Notes: generated by a model from the sequence alone, not told the origin. Positions 8,051 through 17,242 are shown, counted from the stretch's first letter. The stretch: DNA of 64,000 bases from an uncultured Bacteroidales bacterium (GCA_902762385.1 CACWNQ010000001.1:1-64000); one strand, 5' to 3'. Numbers and translations: made by a program.

Positions 8051-9220
8051 TTAAAGGAATAATTTCTTTACATATTTGCCTACTCTCACTACGTAAACTC
8101 TGTTGTGTGGCAAATCGATGACATGGTTGTCGCTTGACATGCGCTCATAGTAAAGCCTGCCTGTCATATCCCACACACTTACGAGCTTGCCATAATTATC
8201 GCCATAAATGTATATTGTTCCCCAACGCGCCACAATAATGGGTTCGGGTTCGGCGGGTAACGCATCATCAATAAAGCTGTCGATACCCGACAACTTGTCG
8301 ACCATAACATAAACGGGGTCGCTGTCGCCCATCATAGTGGTTGGAATGATTGTGAAAGTCGCATCGTGATCACAAGCTGGAAGGTAATAGTGGTCGGCAG
8401 CGGTTATGGCAACCAACTCATCGTTCTCGTCGATAACCTTATAGGCAAGATTATTGCCAAGTGTGATGCGTTTCCAATCTTGACTGAATGGTTCGCCATC
8501 GGCAGTAATAAGTAACGAAATATCTTCGTTGGGGTAGAGTGTGAAATGTTCTGCATCACCCCAAGCCTTATCATCGAGATAGGCATCCATTGCTTCATAG
8601 TCGGTGACAACAACGTCAACTTGTCCTACGCCATCAAAGATGCCCCATCCCATAGCTTTGGGTGGAGTTGTTGCTGCGCAATAAATTTCATAGAGATTAT
8701 GGCAATCGTTGAAGGCATAAGCTTCGATTCGTCGCAAAGATGAAGGCAGCATTAGTGTGTGAAGTGAGTAGCAATCCTGAAATGCTCCATAACCCACTTT
8801 CTCCAGTCCCTCGGGTAGGGCAATGTTAACAAGACCAGACCCCAAGAAGCATTCTCGGGGTATCTCTGTCAAGTTCAGCGACAGGGTCACATTCTGGAGC
8901 TCGTCGCATCCCAAGAAGGCCTCTTCGCCAATCTTTGTAATGCTGTTGGGCATCACCACTTCGGTAACCTTAGAGTTATAGAATGCTGCTTCGGCAATGC
9001 CAGTGACGCGGTAGTTGTAGCCGTCATAATTAACCGTTGATGGAATAATGTATACTCCATTGTAGGCGCTGAGTCCGTCGACTATGTTCTCATCTACCAT
9101 CACTTCATCGCTACGGTCATTAAAACTGTAAGCGATGCCGTTGCTCACGAAGTCCCAACCGCGGGCTGTGAGCGTCAAAAAAGTGAGCGTCAGAAGTGAT
9201 ATATATCTTAGTTTATTCAT
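8051..9220 (-). CDS. BspA-like leucine-rich repeat protein, secreted
   Basis: A 389-residue protein with a signal peptide (about 1-21) and at least four LRR_5 (Treponema/BspA-type) repeats in residues 65-185, for example YNSKVTEVVMPNSITKIG and LPEGLEKVGYGAFQDCYSL. Residues ~215-300 form a beta-rich domain, and the last ~75 residues (VSVWDMTGRLYYE ... VYVVRVGKYVKKLFL) resemble the C-terminal sorting tails of type IX-secreted Bacteroidota proteins. BspA proteins mediate binding to host proteins or other cells; that role is inferred here. Unlike the other LRR proteins in the window it has no dockerin-like tail. Confidence 0.8.
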   Translation of the reverse strand: MNKLRYISLLTLTFLTLTARGWDFVSNGIAYSFNDRSDEVMVDENIVDGLSAYNGVYIIPSTVNYDGYNYRVTGIAEAAFYNSKVTEVVMPNSITKIGEEAFLGCDELQNVTLSLNLTEIPRECFLGSGLVNIALPEGLEKVGYGAFQDCYSLHTLMLPSSLRRIEAYAFNDCHNLYEIYCAATTPPKAMGWGIFDGVGQVDVVVTDYEAMDAYLDDKAWGDAEHFTLYPNEDISLLITADGEPFSQDWKRITLGNNLAYKVIDENDELVAITAADHYYLPACDHDATFTIIPTTMMGDSDPVYVMVDKLSGIDSFIDDALPAEPEPIIVARWGTIYIYGDNYGKLVSVWDMTGRLYYERMSSDNHVIDLPHNRVYVVRVGKYVKKLFL

Positions 9221-9796
9221 TATTTACAATATAATATTATTTTAACCTACAAAATTCATTAAAAATATTGACTTATGCAAAATATCGGCAAAAAAACTGC
9301 TATTAGTGCTTTGTTTTAATCGCGACGCAAGAGTCTCTTATGTCCACACAAGAATGAGAGAAATGATTGACACGATAATTGCCGACGCATGATGTTTCAG
9401 ATTGTAAGTGGGGTATCTTAAAGTGTGGCATAGGTGGGACACTTTTTTGTTTTTTGTTTTTTGTGTTTTGAGGGTTTGTAAACACAGTGGTATGTAATTG
9501 TTATAGATGTTAATGTGTGCAGGTTGTTTTGCTTAATGTTTGGTGGTGGCCAGCTTGCTTGTCTGACTAACAAATTATAAGCTTGGATTGTTCGCTTAAC
9601 GCAAATGACGCAAAAAGTCATCTAACAAATAATGTGTGTGGGACAATTTTTAATTTTTTTTCTGGAAAAATGAACCAAGAAATGACTGAATTCTGGTCAA
9701 AAACGGAAGTGATGGGACAGTTTTGCGTTTTTTTTCTTTTATCAGAAGACAATTAATGACAAATAAATAATCTCTCATTATGTACTGGGTTCGTAG

Positions 9797-9846
9797 TTTA
9801 ATCAATGCACGAAGCACAATGCATAATGCACAATAACGTTAGATAC
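9797..9846. repeat. Direct repeat copy 1 (AATGCA-rich)
   Basis: TTTAATCAATGCAC followed by AAGCAC, CAATGCATAATGCACAA and GTTAGAT. The same order recurs at 9984-10035 with a 2 nt insertion and a few substitutions. The unit is itself built from AATGCA steps. Confidence 0.8.
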
Positions 9847-9983
9847 TGGATGGGTCGCCTGCGGCGAGAAATTAAACCGTTCGCTTTGCTCACTCAAAAT
9901 TAAATTATTTTTGTATGCTGGTGGGGGCAACTGAGGTTTATTCGATGCGCAATTGGGCGTTTGAGGCAGGATGGGCTCTTCGC

Positions 9984-10035
9984 TTTAATCAATGCACAAA
10001 GCACGACAATGCATAATGCACAATTGGCGTTAGAT
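9984..10035. repeat. Direct repeat copy 2 (AATGCA-rich)
   Basis: Second copy of the unit at 9797. The shared blocks TTTAATCAATGCAC, CAATGCATAATGCACAA and GTTAGAT are identical, with small differences between them. Confidence 0.8.
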
Positions 10036-10412
10036 GCTTCGATAATTTCGAAAAGTGGCACCTTCGGTGTCGAAAAGCCTGCTTACGCAGGATTTTTGGG
10101 CTGCGCGTGGGTGGTTTCGGTCAAACAACGGGAACAACCCAAAATCAACCTGAACAACTGTTTTTATTTTTCTTGCAAATTGGGTGATGGGACAGTTTTT
10201 GAAAAAAAAATGAGGATAGGTGGCAGTATGTCAATGAGCTCAGTGCTGGATGCGAAACAAAGGTAACACATTATAACTATGTGTTACAACATTAAAAAGC
10301 AAGAATGGAGATAGTGTGAGGGTGCAATAGAATTGCAATATAGAGAACCTTTTTATTAGTTTTAAAGGTGAAAAATATTGCTTTTGTTATTGAGAAAATT
10401 GCTTTATGTTTT

Positions 10413-10477
10413 GAAGTGCCAAGATTCGAACTTGTGAACCACTATTGACGGTTACACGCTTTCCGGGCGTGCCTCTT
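10413..10477 (-). pseudogene. tRNA-Ser (GGA) 3' remnant
   Basis: Read on the minus strand, this segment reproduces the anticodon arm, long variable arm and T arm of the intact tRNA-Ser at 12007. Blocks AAGAGGCACGCC and GGAAAGCGTGTAACCGTCA are identical, and AGTTCGAATCT is shared. The D arm and 5' acceptor strand are missing, U33 is replaced by C, and the first T-stem pair is broken, so it cannot be a working tRNA. The TAA stop of the helicase gene lies inside it. Confidence 0.85.
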
Positions 10478-11930
10478 GTAATGCAATAGGGCAGTTGATT
10501 AGATAGACCCTCTCTCGTGCACGTGTGATGGCAGTGTAGAGCCATCGTAGGAAATCAATGGTGCTTAGTGCTTCGGGCATTATGCTACCCATATCGATGA
10601 ATACGTTTTTCCATTGACCACCTTGTGCTTTATGGCATGTGAGTGCATAAGCAAACTTCACTTGCAGCGCATTGAAATAAGGATGTTGCTTCATGAGCTG
10701 ATAACGCTCTCGCTTGGTTCCCGAGAGTTCGTTTAGCACATCATTATAAAGTCGCTCACTTTGTGCCAGCGTGAGTGCAGGAGTGTCGCTTTGCAAGCTG
10801 TTTATAACGATTTTCACATCCATTTCCACATTGCCGTGATCGGGCAACTCAACAGTGACATTGGCAAAGCGCAGTCCATACATCTGTTCAACCTCTCCCC
10901 ACACTCTCTTCACGCGCATAACGTCTCCGTTAGCAATAAAGTCGATGTTGTCGTAGTCGCGAGCCCAGAAATAATTGTTTTTCGACACTAGTAGCATGTC
11001 GCCAGTGGTGAGTTCATCCTCACGGTAAAGGATGCTATTGCGCACACCGTTGTTGAATAGCGTTGCACGCTTGTTGCTTCGTGTGATTACTATTGTTTCG
11101 TCAATGCCATCACGGTCATAACAGTCGCTTAATGTCTCAAGCAGAAACTCGCCTGTGATAGAGTCAATGTCATTATATTGCTGCAACTCAAGTTTTGGTG
11201 TCACAAGCTGATTGCTTGTGAGAATGTGCCGAACAAGAGTGGCATTGAGCAGAATTCCCGAGTCGAATGCCTGGCGTGCTATTTGCCGCAAAGTGACATC
11301 GTAGACAGTGAGGCCATAGCCTCTCAGAACTTCGCTATTGAGAGCAGGACTCTGGCTTTGACCTACCGGTGGCAACTGTGCACCATCGCCCATGAGCATG
11401 AGTTTACATCCCGTGCCGCTGTACACATAGTGCACTAGGTCGTCGAGCAGGCGACCTGTGCCAAATATTGCACCCTCGGCGGTGCCGTTGGCAATCATCG
11501 AGGCCTCATCAACGATGAATACAGTGCTGGTGTGTTTGTTCTCGGCAAGTCCGAATCCCTCGCTCAAATAGCTTTCTTGACGATAAATCTTGCGGTGAAT
11601 GGTGAAAGCACCCCTGTGTGAATACTCACTGAGCACTTGTGCGGCACGTCCTGTCGGGGCGAGCAGCACCACTTTAGTGTTGCGCCGCGATAGGGCTTGA
11701 ACAACTGCACCCATAAGCGAAGTCTTGCCCGTTCCGGCATAGCCGTTGAGCAAGAACACGCTTCGCTCGGCACCATAGAGAAAGAAGTGTGCAAAAGCGG
11801 CAAAAGCTTCGACCTGTTCCTCGTTGGGTTCATAGTGCAGTAATTCCAGCACATCGCGGTAAAAGTCGCCTATGAGTGGGTCGTTAACGCTTGCCTCTTG
11901 TGGCGTAGGGTACACGTTTTTTGAATTCAT
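10452..11930 (-). CDS. RecD-like / UvrD-C-type ATP-dependent DNA helicase
   Basis: A superfamily 1 helicase of about 492 residues of a type common in Bacteroidota (RecD2/Dda-like). Visible motifs: Walker A GYAGTGKTS, Walker B VFIVDEASM, motif III GDGAQLPPVG, and the C-terminal UvrD-C segments ALTCHKAQG and WLYTAITRARERVYLI. I prefer the ATG at 11930; the frame also offers a GTG two codons upstream. The final ~9 codons (LQEARPESV) and stop are encoded by the tRNA-Ser remnant, so the native C-terminus has been replaced. A TAAATTTG box just upstream of the ATG (11936-11943) would give a nearly leaderless mRNA. Confidence 0.85.
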   Translation of the reverse strand: MNSKNVYPTPQEASVNDPLIGDFYRDVLELLHYEPNEEQVEAFAAFAHFFLYGAERSVFLLNGYAGTGKTSLMGAVVQALSRRNTKVVLLAPTGRAAQVLSEYSHRGAFTIHRKIYRQESYLSEGFGLAENKHTSTVFIVDEASMIANGTAEGAIFGTGRLLDDLVHYVYSGTGCKLMLMGDGAQLPPVGQSQSPALNSEVLRGYGLTVYDVTLRQIARQAFDSGILLNATLVRHILTSNQLVTPKLELQQYNDIDSITGEFLLETLSDCYDRDGIDETIVITRSNKRATLFNNGVRNSILYREDELTTGDMLLVSKNNYFWARDYDNIDFIANGDVMRVKRVWGEVEQMYGLRFANVTVELPDHGNVEMDVKIVINSLQSDTPALTLAQSERLYNDVLNELSGTKRERYQLMKQHPYFNALQVKFAYALTCHKAQGGQWKNVFIDMGSIMPEALSTIDFLRWLYTAITRARERVYLINCPIALQEARPESV

Positions 11931-12006
11931 TGGCACAAATTTAGCAACAAAATCTATATTATCAAGAAAAAATGACTATCTTTGCACCGTTTTTCCAAAA
12001 AAACAT

Positions 12007-12094
12007 GGAGTGGTGCTCGAGTGGCTGAAGAGGCACGCCTGGAAAGCGTGTAACCGTCACAAGCGGTTCCCGAGTTCGAATCTCGGTCACTCCG
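12007..12094 (+). tRNA. tRNA-Ser (GGA)
   Basis: A complete class II tRNA: acceptor GGAGTGG/TCACTCC, D arm, anticodon stem CACGC/GCGTG with loop CTGGAAA (anticodon GGA), long variable arm AACCGTCACAAGCGGTT, T arm CCGAG/CTCGG with TTCGAAT, and discriminator G. No CCA is encoded. A TATCTTTG -7 promoter element is at 11977-11984, about 22 nt before the 5' end. Confidence 0.97.
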
Positions 12095-12117
12095 CAAGGT
12101 TAATAATATAGTGATTG

Positions 12118-12150
12118 GCGATCTTAAGAACGAGGTCGCTTTTTTGTTTT
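12118..12150 (+). terminator. Terminator of tRNA-Ser
   Basis: GCGATC pairs with GGTCGC (one G-T pair) across a 10 nt loop and is followed by TTTTTTGTTTT. Confidence 0.75.
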
Positions 12151-12204
12151 ATTACTGTTTCTTTTGTGGGAAAAAAGCATTATCTTTGTGGAAATTTTTA
12201 GATT

Positions 12205-13296
12205 ATGAAAATTAAGGAGATAACTAGTGCTATAGAGGCCGTGGCTCCACTTTACTTGCAGGAAAGCTGGGATAATGCTGGCATGCAAGTGGGTGATGTC
12301 GACAGAGAGGTTACTGGTGTGCTGCTATGCACCGATGTGCGTGAGGAGACCATAGATGAGGCAATAGAACGTGGAATGAACATGATAATCTCGCACCATC
12401 CGTTGCTGTTCCGTGGATTGAAGAAGATAGTAGGTCGCAGTTACCAGGAGCGTGTTGTTGCTCGTGCAATAAAGCATGACATTGCCATATACTGCGCACA
12501 TACCAATATGGATAGCGCTATGGGTGGTGTTAACTTCAAGATGGCCGAGAAACTAGGCCTGAAGAACGTTGGTGTGCTTGACCCTCAACAAGGTACCTTG
12601 CGCAAACTTGTGGTATTTGCCCCTGTTGAGGCGGCTGCCGATGTTGAACATGCAATGTGTGATGCCGGTGCCGGTCGCCTTGGCAATTATGACAACTGCA
12701 GCTACCTGATGAGTGGCGAGGGTCATTATCGTGCACTAGATGGAGCGGAACCCTGGTCGGGCGAAGTGGGCGAAATTCATCATGAGCCTGAGATAAGGGT
12801 TGAGGTCTTGGTGCACAAATCGTTGTGCAGTAGGGTAGTGGCCGCTATGCTTAAAGCGCACCCCTATGAGGAACCTGCATTTGACATAATAGCGCTTGAA
12901 AATGGCGACAAATATGCTGGCCTGGGCGTGATAGGAGAAACCGAGCCTCAGGATGCGTGCGATTTTCTAGAAAAGGTGAAGACAGCATTTGAGGTGAAAT
13001 CATTTCGCTATAGTGGTAATCTGAACCGCAAGGTGAAGATTGTAGCCATGTGTGGTGGTGCCGGTTCAGAGTTTATAGGCACAGCGATGTCGCGTGGTGC
13101 CGATGTGTATATCACTGGTGATATGAAATATCACGAGTTTCAGGGTCATGAAGACCAAATTATACTAGTCGATATAGGTCATTATGAGAGCGAACATTAC
13201 ACAAAAGAGATTTTTTATGATATAATTCAGAAAAAAAATCCTAACTTTGCAGTCGATTTTGCACGAAGCGAAAAAAATCAAGTAAATTATTTGTAA
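12205..13296 (+). CDS. Nif3-like dinuclear metal centre protein (DUF34)
   Basis: A 363-residue member of the Nif3/YbgI family, toroidal hexamers with a di-metal site, often annotated as GTP cyclohydrolase I type 2 homologues; the true role is unsettled. Visible: ESWDNAGMQVGD near residue 20, metal-binding IISHHPLLFRG near 65, CAHTNMD near 100, the inserted PII-like middle domain typical of ~365-residue bacterial members, and VDIGHYESEHY near the C-terminus. A TATCTTTG -7 element lies at 12181-12188. The next gene starts 5 nt after its stop; this pairing with a zinc-ribbon coiled-coil protein is common in bacteria. Confidence 0.92.
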   Translation: MKIKEITSAIEAVAPLYLQESWDNAGMQVGDVDREVTGVLLCTDVREETIDEAIERGMNMIISHHPLLFRGLKKIVGRSYQERVVARAIKHDIAIYCAHTNMDSAMGGVNFKMAEKLGLKNVGVLDPQQGTLRKLVVFAPVEAAADVEHAMCDAGAGRLGNYDNCSYLMSGEGHYRALDGAEPWSGEVGEIHHEPEIRVEVLVHKSLCSRVVAAMLKAHPYEEPAFDIIALENGDKYAGLGVIGETEPQDACDFLEKVKTAFEVKSFRYSGNLNRKVKIVAMCGGAGSEFIGTAMSRGADVYITGDMKYHEFQGHEDQIILVDIGHYESEHYTKEIFYDIIQKKNPNFAVDFARSEKNQVNYL

Positions 13297-13301
13297 TATT
13301 T

Positions 13302-14081
13302 ATGGCTAAACAAGAGAAAGAACTTACAGTAGAAGAGCGCCTTAAGTCGCTTTATGATTTACAGAAGACCCTATCGGAAGTTGACCGCATCAAGACCGAG
13401 CGTGGCGAATTGCCACTCGAAGTTCAGGACCTTGAGGATGAGATTGAAGGTCTGCAGACCGTTATTGGCAACTTCAACGACGAAATTGAGCAGCTCAACA
13501 CTGTAATCAGCAATCAAAAGAGTTCGATTGAACGTTCAGAGAGCCTCATCGCCAAGTATGAGAAAGATCAGGACAACGTGCGCAACAACCGCGAGTATGA
13601 CTACCTGACCAAGGAGATTGAGTTCCAAAAGCTTAGCGTACAGTCGGCCCAGAAAAAGATTGACGAGGCAAGTCACAAGGTTGATGCCATCAACGAGAAA
13701 ATCCAGCAGGCTAAAGCCCATTTGGTTGACAATGAGCAGGCCCTTTCGGACAAGAAGGGTGAGCTTGACACAATCATTGCCGAGACCAAGCAGGAAGAGG
13801 AGAAACAGCGCGAGAAAGCCAAGAAGCTTGAGAACAAGATTAACAATGCCGACCCTCGCCTGTTGAGTGCATTCAAGCGCATTCGCAAGAACGCTCGCAA
13901 TGGTTTAGGCGTTGTTTATGTTCAGCGTAATGCTTGTGGTGGTTGCTTTAACCGTATCCCCGCTCAGCGCCAAATGGAAATTAAGATGAGAAAGAAAATC
14001 ATCGTTTGCGAGTATTGCGGACGCATTCTCATCGACCCCGCCATTGCTGGTGTATCGGAAGCCGAGGCATTGAACTCTTAA
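13302..14081 (+). CDS. Coiled-coil protein with C4 zinc ribbon (CT398-like)
   Basis: A 259-residue protein: residues ~5-185 are a long, heptad-rich coiled coil (many E/K/Q, ending QEEEKQREKAKKLENKIN), and the C-terminus is a C4 zinc ribbon with CGGCFNRIP and CEYCGRIL about 25 residues apart. The family includes chlamydial CT398 and H. pylori HP0958-like proteins, proposed to act in RNA handling or export complexes; function here is not established. Likely translated with the Nif3-like gene. Confidence 0.88.
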   Translation: MAKQEKELTVEERLKSLYDLQKTLSEVDRIKTERGELPLEVQDLEDEIEGLQTVIGNFNDEIEQLNTVISNQKSSIERSESLIAKYEKDQDNVRNNREYDYLTKEIEFQKLSVQSAQKKIDEASHKVDAINEKIQQAKAHLVDNEQALSDKKGELDTIIAETKQEEEKQREKAKKLENKINNADPRLLSAFKRIRKNARNGLGVVYVQRNACGGCFNRIPAQRQMEIKMRKKIIVCEYCGRILIDPAIAGVSEAEALNS

Positions 14082-14232
14082 AGAAATCCTCCCTATGGAG
14101 GTCCGTCATCTTGTAGTGGAATAGCAATTCAGGCGCTAGAGCAACTCATGATGGCGTTATGAGAACCACAGTGCTGCGTAGATGCTTAACGGCAGCATTG
14201 AGAAAGAGTGTTGTACATTCGTTTCATAACAA

Positions 14233-14265
14233 AATCCCCTTTTCAATGAAATTCGAAAAGGGGAT
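14233..14265. terminator. Bidirectional terminator between convergent genes
   Basis: AATCCCCTTTTC pairs perfectly with GAAAAGGGGATT around a 9 nt loop. T-rich sequence follows on both strands. It separates the zinc-ribbon gene from surE. Confidence 0.85.
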
Positions 14266-14295
14266 TCTTGTATTACTGAGTGATGGGGGAGACCG

Positions 14296-15060
14296 TTATT
14301 CCAAAAGCTTAGCAACGGCAGTCATCGAGTCGAAGTCGGTCTGGTCGATGTGAATGGGTGTGACTGTGGCATATCCTTGTCTTGCCCAATACATGTCGGT
14401 AGTGTTATCATCGGGATTGCGTTCGTCATAACTGCCTAGCATCCAGTAGTAATCAATGCCTCTTGGATCAGTGCGGTGATCCCATGTGTTGGTCCACACA
14501 CCTTTAGCAGATGATGTGACCTTTATGCCCTTAAAAGGTTGGTCAAGTTTAGGAAAGTTCACATTCAGGCACACGTCTTGTGGCAGACCATTTTTCAAGA
14601 CAGAGTCGATGATAGAACGAATGTAGGGCAAGCAGGGCGAGAAGTCGGTGTCGAAATGATAGTCGTCGTAGCTGAAAGCTATGCTATTGATGCCAGCCAT
14701 GACTCCCTCGAGTACCACACCAATAGTGCCACTGTAGAGCACACTGTTACCAAGGTTGTGACCATGATTTATGCCCGATAGCACCAGGTCGACCTTGCGC
14801 CCATCAAGTAATTGCCCTAGTCCCAGCTTTGTGCAGTCGGCTGGTGTCCCGTTCACGGCATAAACAGTGAGCCCTGGCTCTTCCTGCTTCTTGATGGCCC
14901 TTAAAGGTTCGGCAATAGTTATTGACGATGCTTTGGCACTCTGGTGCAAAAGGGGTGCAACTACTACCACTTCGCCAAATTCCCTTGCTACCTGTGCCAG
15001 GGCTTTCACTCCAGGGTAGTTAAACCCGTCGTCATTGCTCACAAGAATTAATGGTCTCAT
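14296..15060 (-). CDS. surE: 5'/3'-nucleotidase SurE
   Basis: Metal-dependent nucleoside monophosphatase of stationary-phase survival. The 254-residue protein begins with the diagnostic VSNDDGFNYPGV (D10, D11 metal ligands) and contains NGTPADCTKLGL and SGINHGHNLGNSVLYSGTIG. Length is normal. It is 4 nt downstream of the P-type ATPase gene and ends the minus-strand cluster that begins with the SUI1-like gene at 21278. Confidence 0.96.
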   Translation of the reverse strand: MRPLILVSNDDGFNYPGVKALAQVAREFGEVVVVAPLLHQSAKASSITIAEPLRAIKKQEEPGLTVYAVNGTPADCTKLGLGQLLDGRKVDLVLSGINHGHNLGNSVLYSGTIGVVLEGVMAGINSIAFSYDDYHFDTDFSPCLPYIRSIIDSVLKNGLPQDVCLNVNFPKLDQPFKGIKVTSSAKGVWTNTWDHRTDPRGIDYYWMLGSYDERNPDDNTTDMYWARQGYATVTPIHIDQTDFDSMTAVAKLLE

Positions 15061-15064
15061 ATTG

Positions 15065-17011
15065 TTATATTTTCTTATATTTCAAACGTAGACTGTTGAG
15101 AACAACCGATAGACTCGACATTGCCATGAGTGCCGCAGCCCACATTGGTGTTATTTGGAAATCGATGCCAAAGAGATGCATCACACCTGCAGCAAGTGGT
15201 AGGCACACAATGTTGTAGATAAAGGCCCAAAATAGGTTTTGCCAAATCATGCTCACTGTGCTGCGACTCAAGTCGATAGCAACTGGCAAGTTGCTTAAAT
15301 CGTCGCCCATTAGAGTGACTTGGGCAACGTCGATAGCAACATCGGTTCCGGTGCCAATGGCAATGCTGACATCGGCTAGCGATAATGCTTGAGTGTCGTT
15401 GATGCCGTCGCCCATCATAGCCACAGTCTTGCCTTGCTCTTGAAGTTGCTTGACGAGTTTTTCTTTGTCGGCTGGCATTACTTTGCTCAAGTAGTGGCTT
15501 ATTCCTGCCTCATGTGCCCAAAATTGCACAGCTTCGTCCTTGTCGCCACTTAGCATGTGAACTTCGATTCCTTGATGTTGAAGGGCTTCGATAGCCTCGC
15601 GTGCATTGGGTTTTAGTGTTTCGCGCTGCTCGGGTCGGAGGCCGTCGGCAGCAGTGAAGTCGACAATCTCCTTGTTGGGGATGGTGATAGTGCCAGTTTT
15701 GTCGGTGACTAGAGCGTTGATTTTGCGCAATCGCTCAAGAGCCGTGGCATCTTTTATTAAAATCTGCTTTTGTGCCGCTTTGCCCATTCCCACCATTAGG
15801 GCTGTGGGTGTGGCTAGCCCCATTGCACAAGGGCATGCCACGACGAGTACTGCCACTGCCGACATGATTGCTTGTGGCAGTGCATTCCAACCTGCAATTA
15901 TCACCCATAGCAAGAATGTGACAAGAGCAATGGTTGCCACTACGGGTACAAACACAGCAGCTGCCTTGTCGACTAGGCGTTGAACAGGTGCCTTAGAACT
16001 CTGTGCCTGCTGCACTATAGCAATGATTTGTGCCAGGGAGGTTTCCTCACCGATTTGGCGTGCTCTCAGTCGTAGCTTGCCTTGGCTTGGAATAGTTCCT
16101 GCCAGCACTTTGTCGCCTGTGCGCTTGACAGCAGGAGTGGGCTCTCCAGTAATCATACTTTCGTCGACATAGGCGGCATCGGTTGTCATAAAGCTTGACG
16201 CCCATGTGACTTCGCCGTCGACAGGTATTTTTTCTCCTGCGTGCACTTCAACGATGTCGCCTTTCTCGAGTGTGGAAATGGGCACTTGCTCGGGAGAGGG
16301 TTCTCCCTGGGTTGGTCGTTTCTTTGTGACAATCCTTGCAGTTTTGGGCGCCATTCCCATAAGCTGGCGCAGGCTGCTTGCCGTGCTGTCTTTGGCTTTC
16401 TCCTCAAGAAGTCGCCCTGTGAGAACAAAAGCGATAATCATGGTTGAGGCGTCGAAGTAGGTGTGCCACTCCAGGCCACGTGCTCCCCAGGTGGATTCGC
16501 CCCAGAAAGTGTTGAATGCGCTGAAGATGAATGCAATAGCTGTGGATAGTGTGACGAGAGTGTCCATTCCGGCGACCATGTGGCGCAATTGCTTGAAGGC
16601 CGATTTGTAAAACTCGCTACCACACAGTATTAAGCATGCCAAGGCCAGAACAAGCGACAGCTGGTTGGCTGCGTCGGCACCTCCCACATTGATCCATTTC
16701 ATCGACAAGCACATGATAAGTATTGAGAATACCCATGCCATTATAGCTTTACGACGAAGGAGCTTGAGCGAGATGGCCTCAAGTTGCTCAACACTTTGCT
16801 CACTGTCGATGACCAGGTCGTAGCCGATGTCGCTGATTTGCTTTTTTATTTCCTCGAGCGACACCTGTGATGGGTCGTAGTCGATGAGTGCTGTGCGTCC
16901 CACCAAGTTTACTGATGCCTCGCTGATGCCCACAATTGAGCGCAGCTTGTTCTCAACGTTAGCCGAACAAGCCGAGCATGCCATGCCTATTACCGGAAGG
17001 GTTTTCTTCAT
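15065..17011 (-). CDS. Copper-type P1B ATPase with minimal nucleotide-binding domain
   Basis: A 648-residue heavy-metal-transporting ATPase, probably exporting Cu(I). In order: N-terminal metal-binding domain GMACSAC (residues 9-15), eight hydrophobic segments, the actuator TGEPTP, the transmembrane CPC motif (near residue 393), the phosphorylation site DKTGT (near 436), MLSGDKDEA (near 488) and [10 protein letters not shown] (near 533). Only about 50 residues separate DKTGT from the P-domain GDK, against roughly 130-150 in typical CopA, and no SEHPL or GxGxxG nucleotide motif is present. The reading frame is intact with no sign of a frameshift, so the loss looks real. Gene order with the metallochaperone supports copper handling. 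Confidence 0.88.
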   Translation of the reverse strand: MKKTLPVIGMACSACSANVENKLRSIVGISEASVNLVGRTALIDYDPSQVSLEEIKKQISDIGYDLVIDSEQSVEQLEAISLKLLRRKAIMAWVFSILIMCLSMKWINVGGADAANQLSLVLALACLILCGSEFYKSAFKQLRHMVAGMDTLVTLSTAIAFIFSAFNTFWGESTWGARGLEWHTYFDASTMIIAFVLTGRLLEEKAKDSTASSLRQLMGMAPKTARIVTKKRPTQGEPSPEQVPISTLEKGDIVEVHAGEKIPVDGEVTWASSFMTTDAAYVDESMITGEPTPAVKRTGDKVLAGTIPSQGKLRLRARQIGEETSLAQIIAIVQQAQSSKAPVQRLVDKAAAVFVPVVATIALVTFLLWVIIAGWNALPQAIMSAVAVLVVACPCAMGLATPTALMVGMGKAAQKQILIKDATALERLRKINALVTDKTGTITIPNKEIVDFTAADGLRPEQRETLKPNAREAIEALQHQGIEVHMLSGDKDEAVQFWAHEAGISHYLSKVMPADKEKLVKQLQEQGKTVAMMGDGINDTQALSLADVSIAIGTGTDVAIDVAQVTLMGDDLSNLPVAIDLSRSTVSMIWQNLFWAFIYNIVCLPLAAGVMHLFGIDFQITPMWAAALMAMSSLSVVLNSLRLKYKKI

Positions 17012-17029
17012 GGGCGTAGCAAGCGCAAA

Positions 17030-17242
17030 TCAAATTTCCATCTCAAAGCGCCCGAGGTCGTCGACGGCCTCTTTCATAGCCGCCGGCGTTACCTGTGTGT
17101 CGTCGTAAATTACAGTTACATTGGCATCTTCAAGACTAGCCACTGCACTGTCAACACCGTTTAAATCGTTGAGTGCCGCTTCAACCTTGGCTTTGCAGTT
17201 GACGCACTTCATTCCTGAAATTGAAAAAGTATTTTCTGTCAT
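17030..17242 (-). CDS. Heavy-metal-associated domain protein (copper chaperone-like)
   Basis: A 70-residue ferredoxin-fold metallochaperone with the metal site GMKCVNCKAKVE near the N-terminus. It should pass Cu(I) to the ATPase encoded 18 nt downstream. The start is the ATG giving MTENTFSISGMKC; a longer open frame upstream is not family-like and would run across the predicted promoter. A TAACTTTG -7 element lies at 17264-17271 on this strand, so this gene and the ATPase may be transcribed separately from the upstream helicase gene. Confidence 0.9.
   Translation of the reverse strand: MTENTFSISGMKCVNCKAKVEAALNDLNGVDSAVASLEDANVTVIYDDTQVTPAAMKEAVDDLGRFEMEI

Larger units (their letters stand above)
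9221..10412. other. 1.2 kb non-coding stretch rich in short repeats
   Basis: No convincing gene lies here. It contains four TGGGACA motifs followed by T-rich runs, a ~50 bp direct repeat, a GTAACACA/TGTGTTAC inverted repeat (10263-10287), and small hairpins around 10053-10098 (GGCACC/GGTGTC and CCTGC/GCAGG). Homopolymer runs are frequent. Open frames in it consist largely of the repeats. The impression is of decayed accessory DNA next to the tRNA-Ser remnant. Confidence 0.6.

Noticed and set aside
9303-9621. Two overlapping minus-strand open frames of 60-67 codons
   Set aside because: They cover A/T homopolymer runs and a TGGGACA motif and resemble no protein.
9961-10266. 101-codon open frame on the plus strand
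   Set aside because: It reads through the AATGCA repeat, small hairpins and a TGGGACA/T-run motif; no promoter or protein-like composition. Treated as non-coding.
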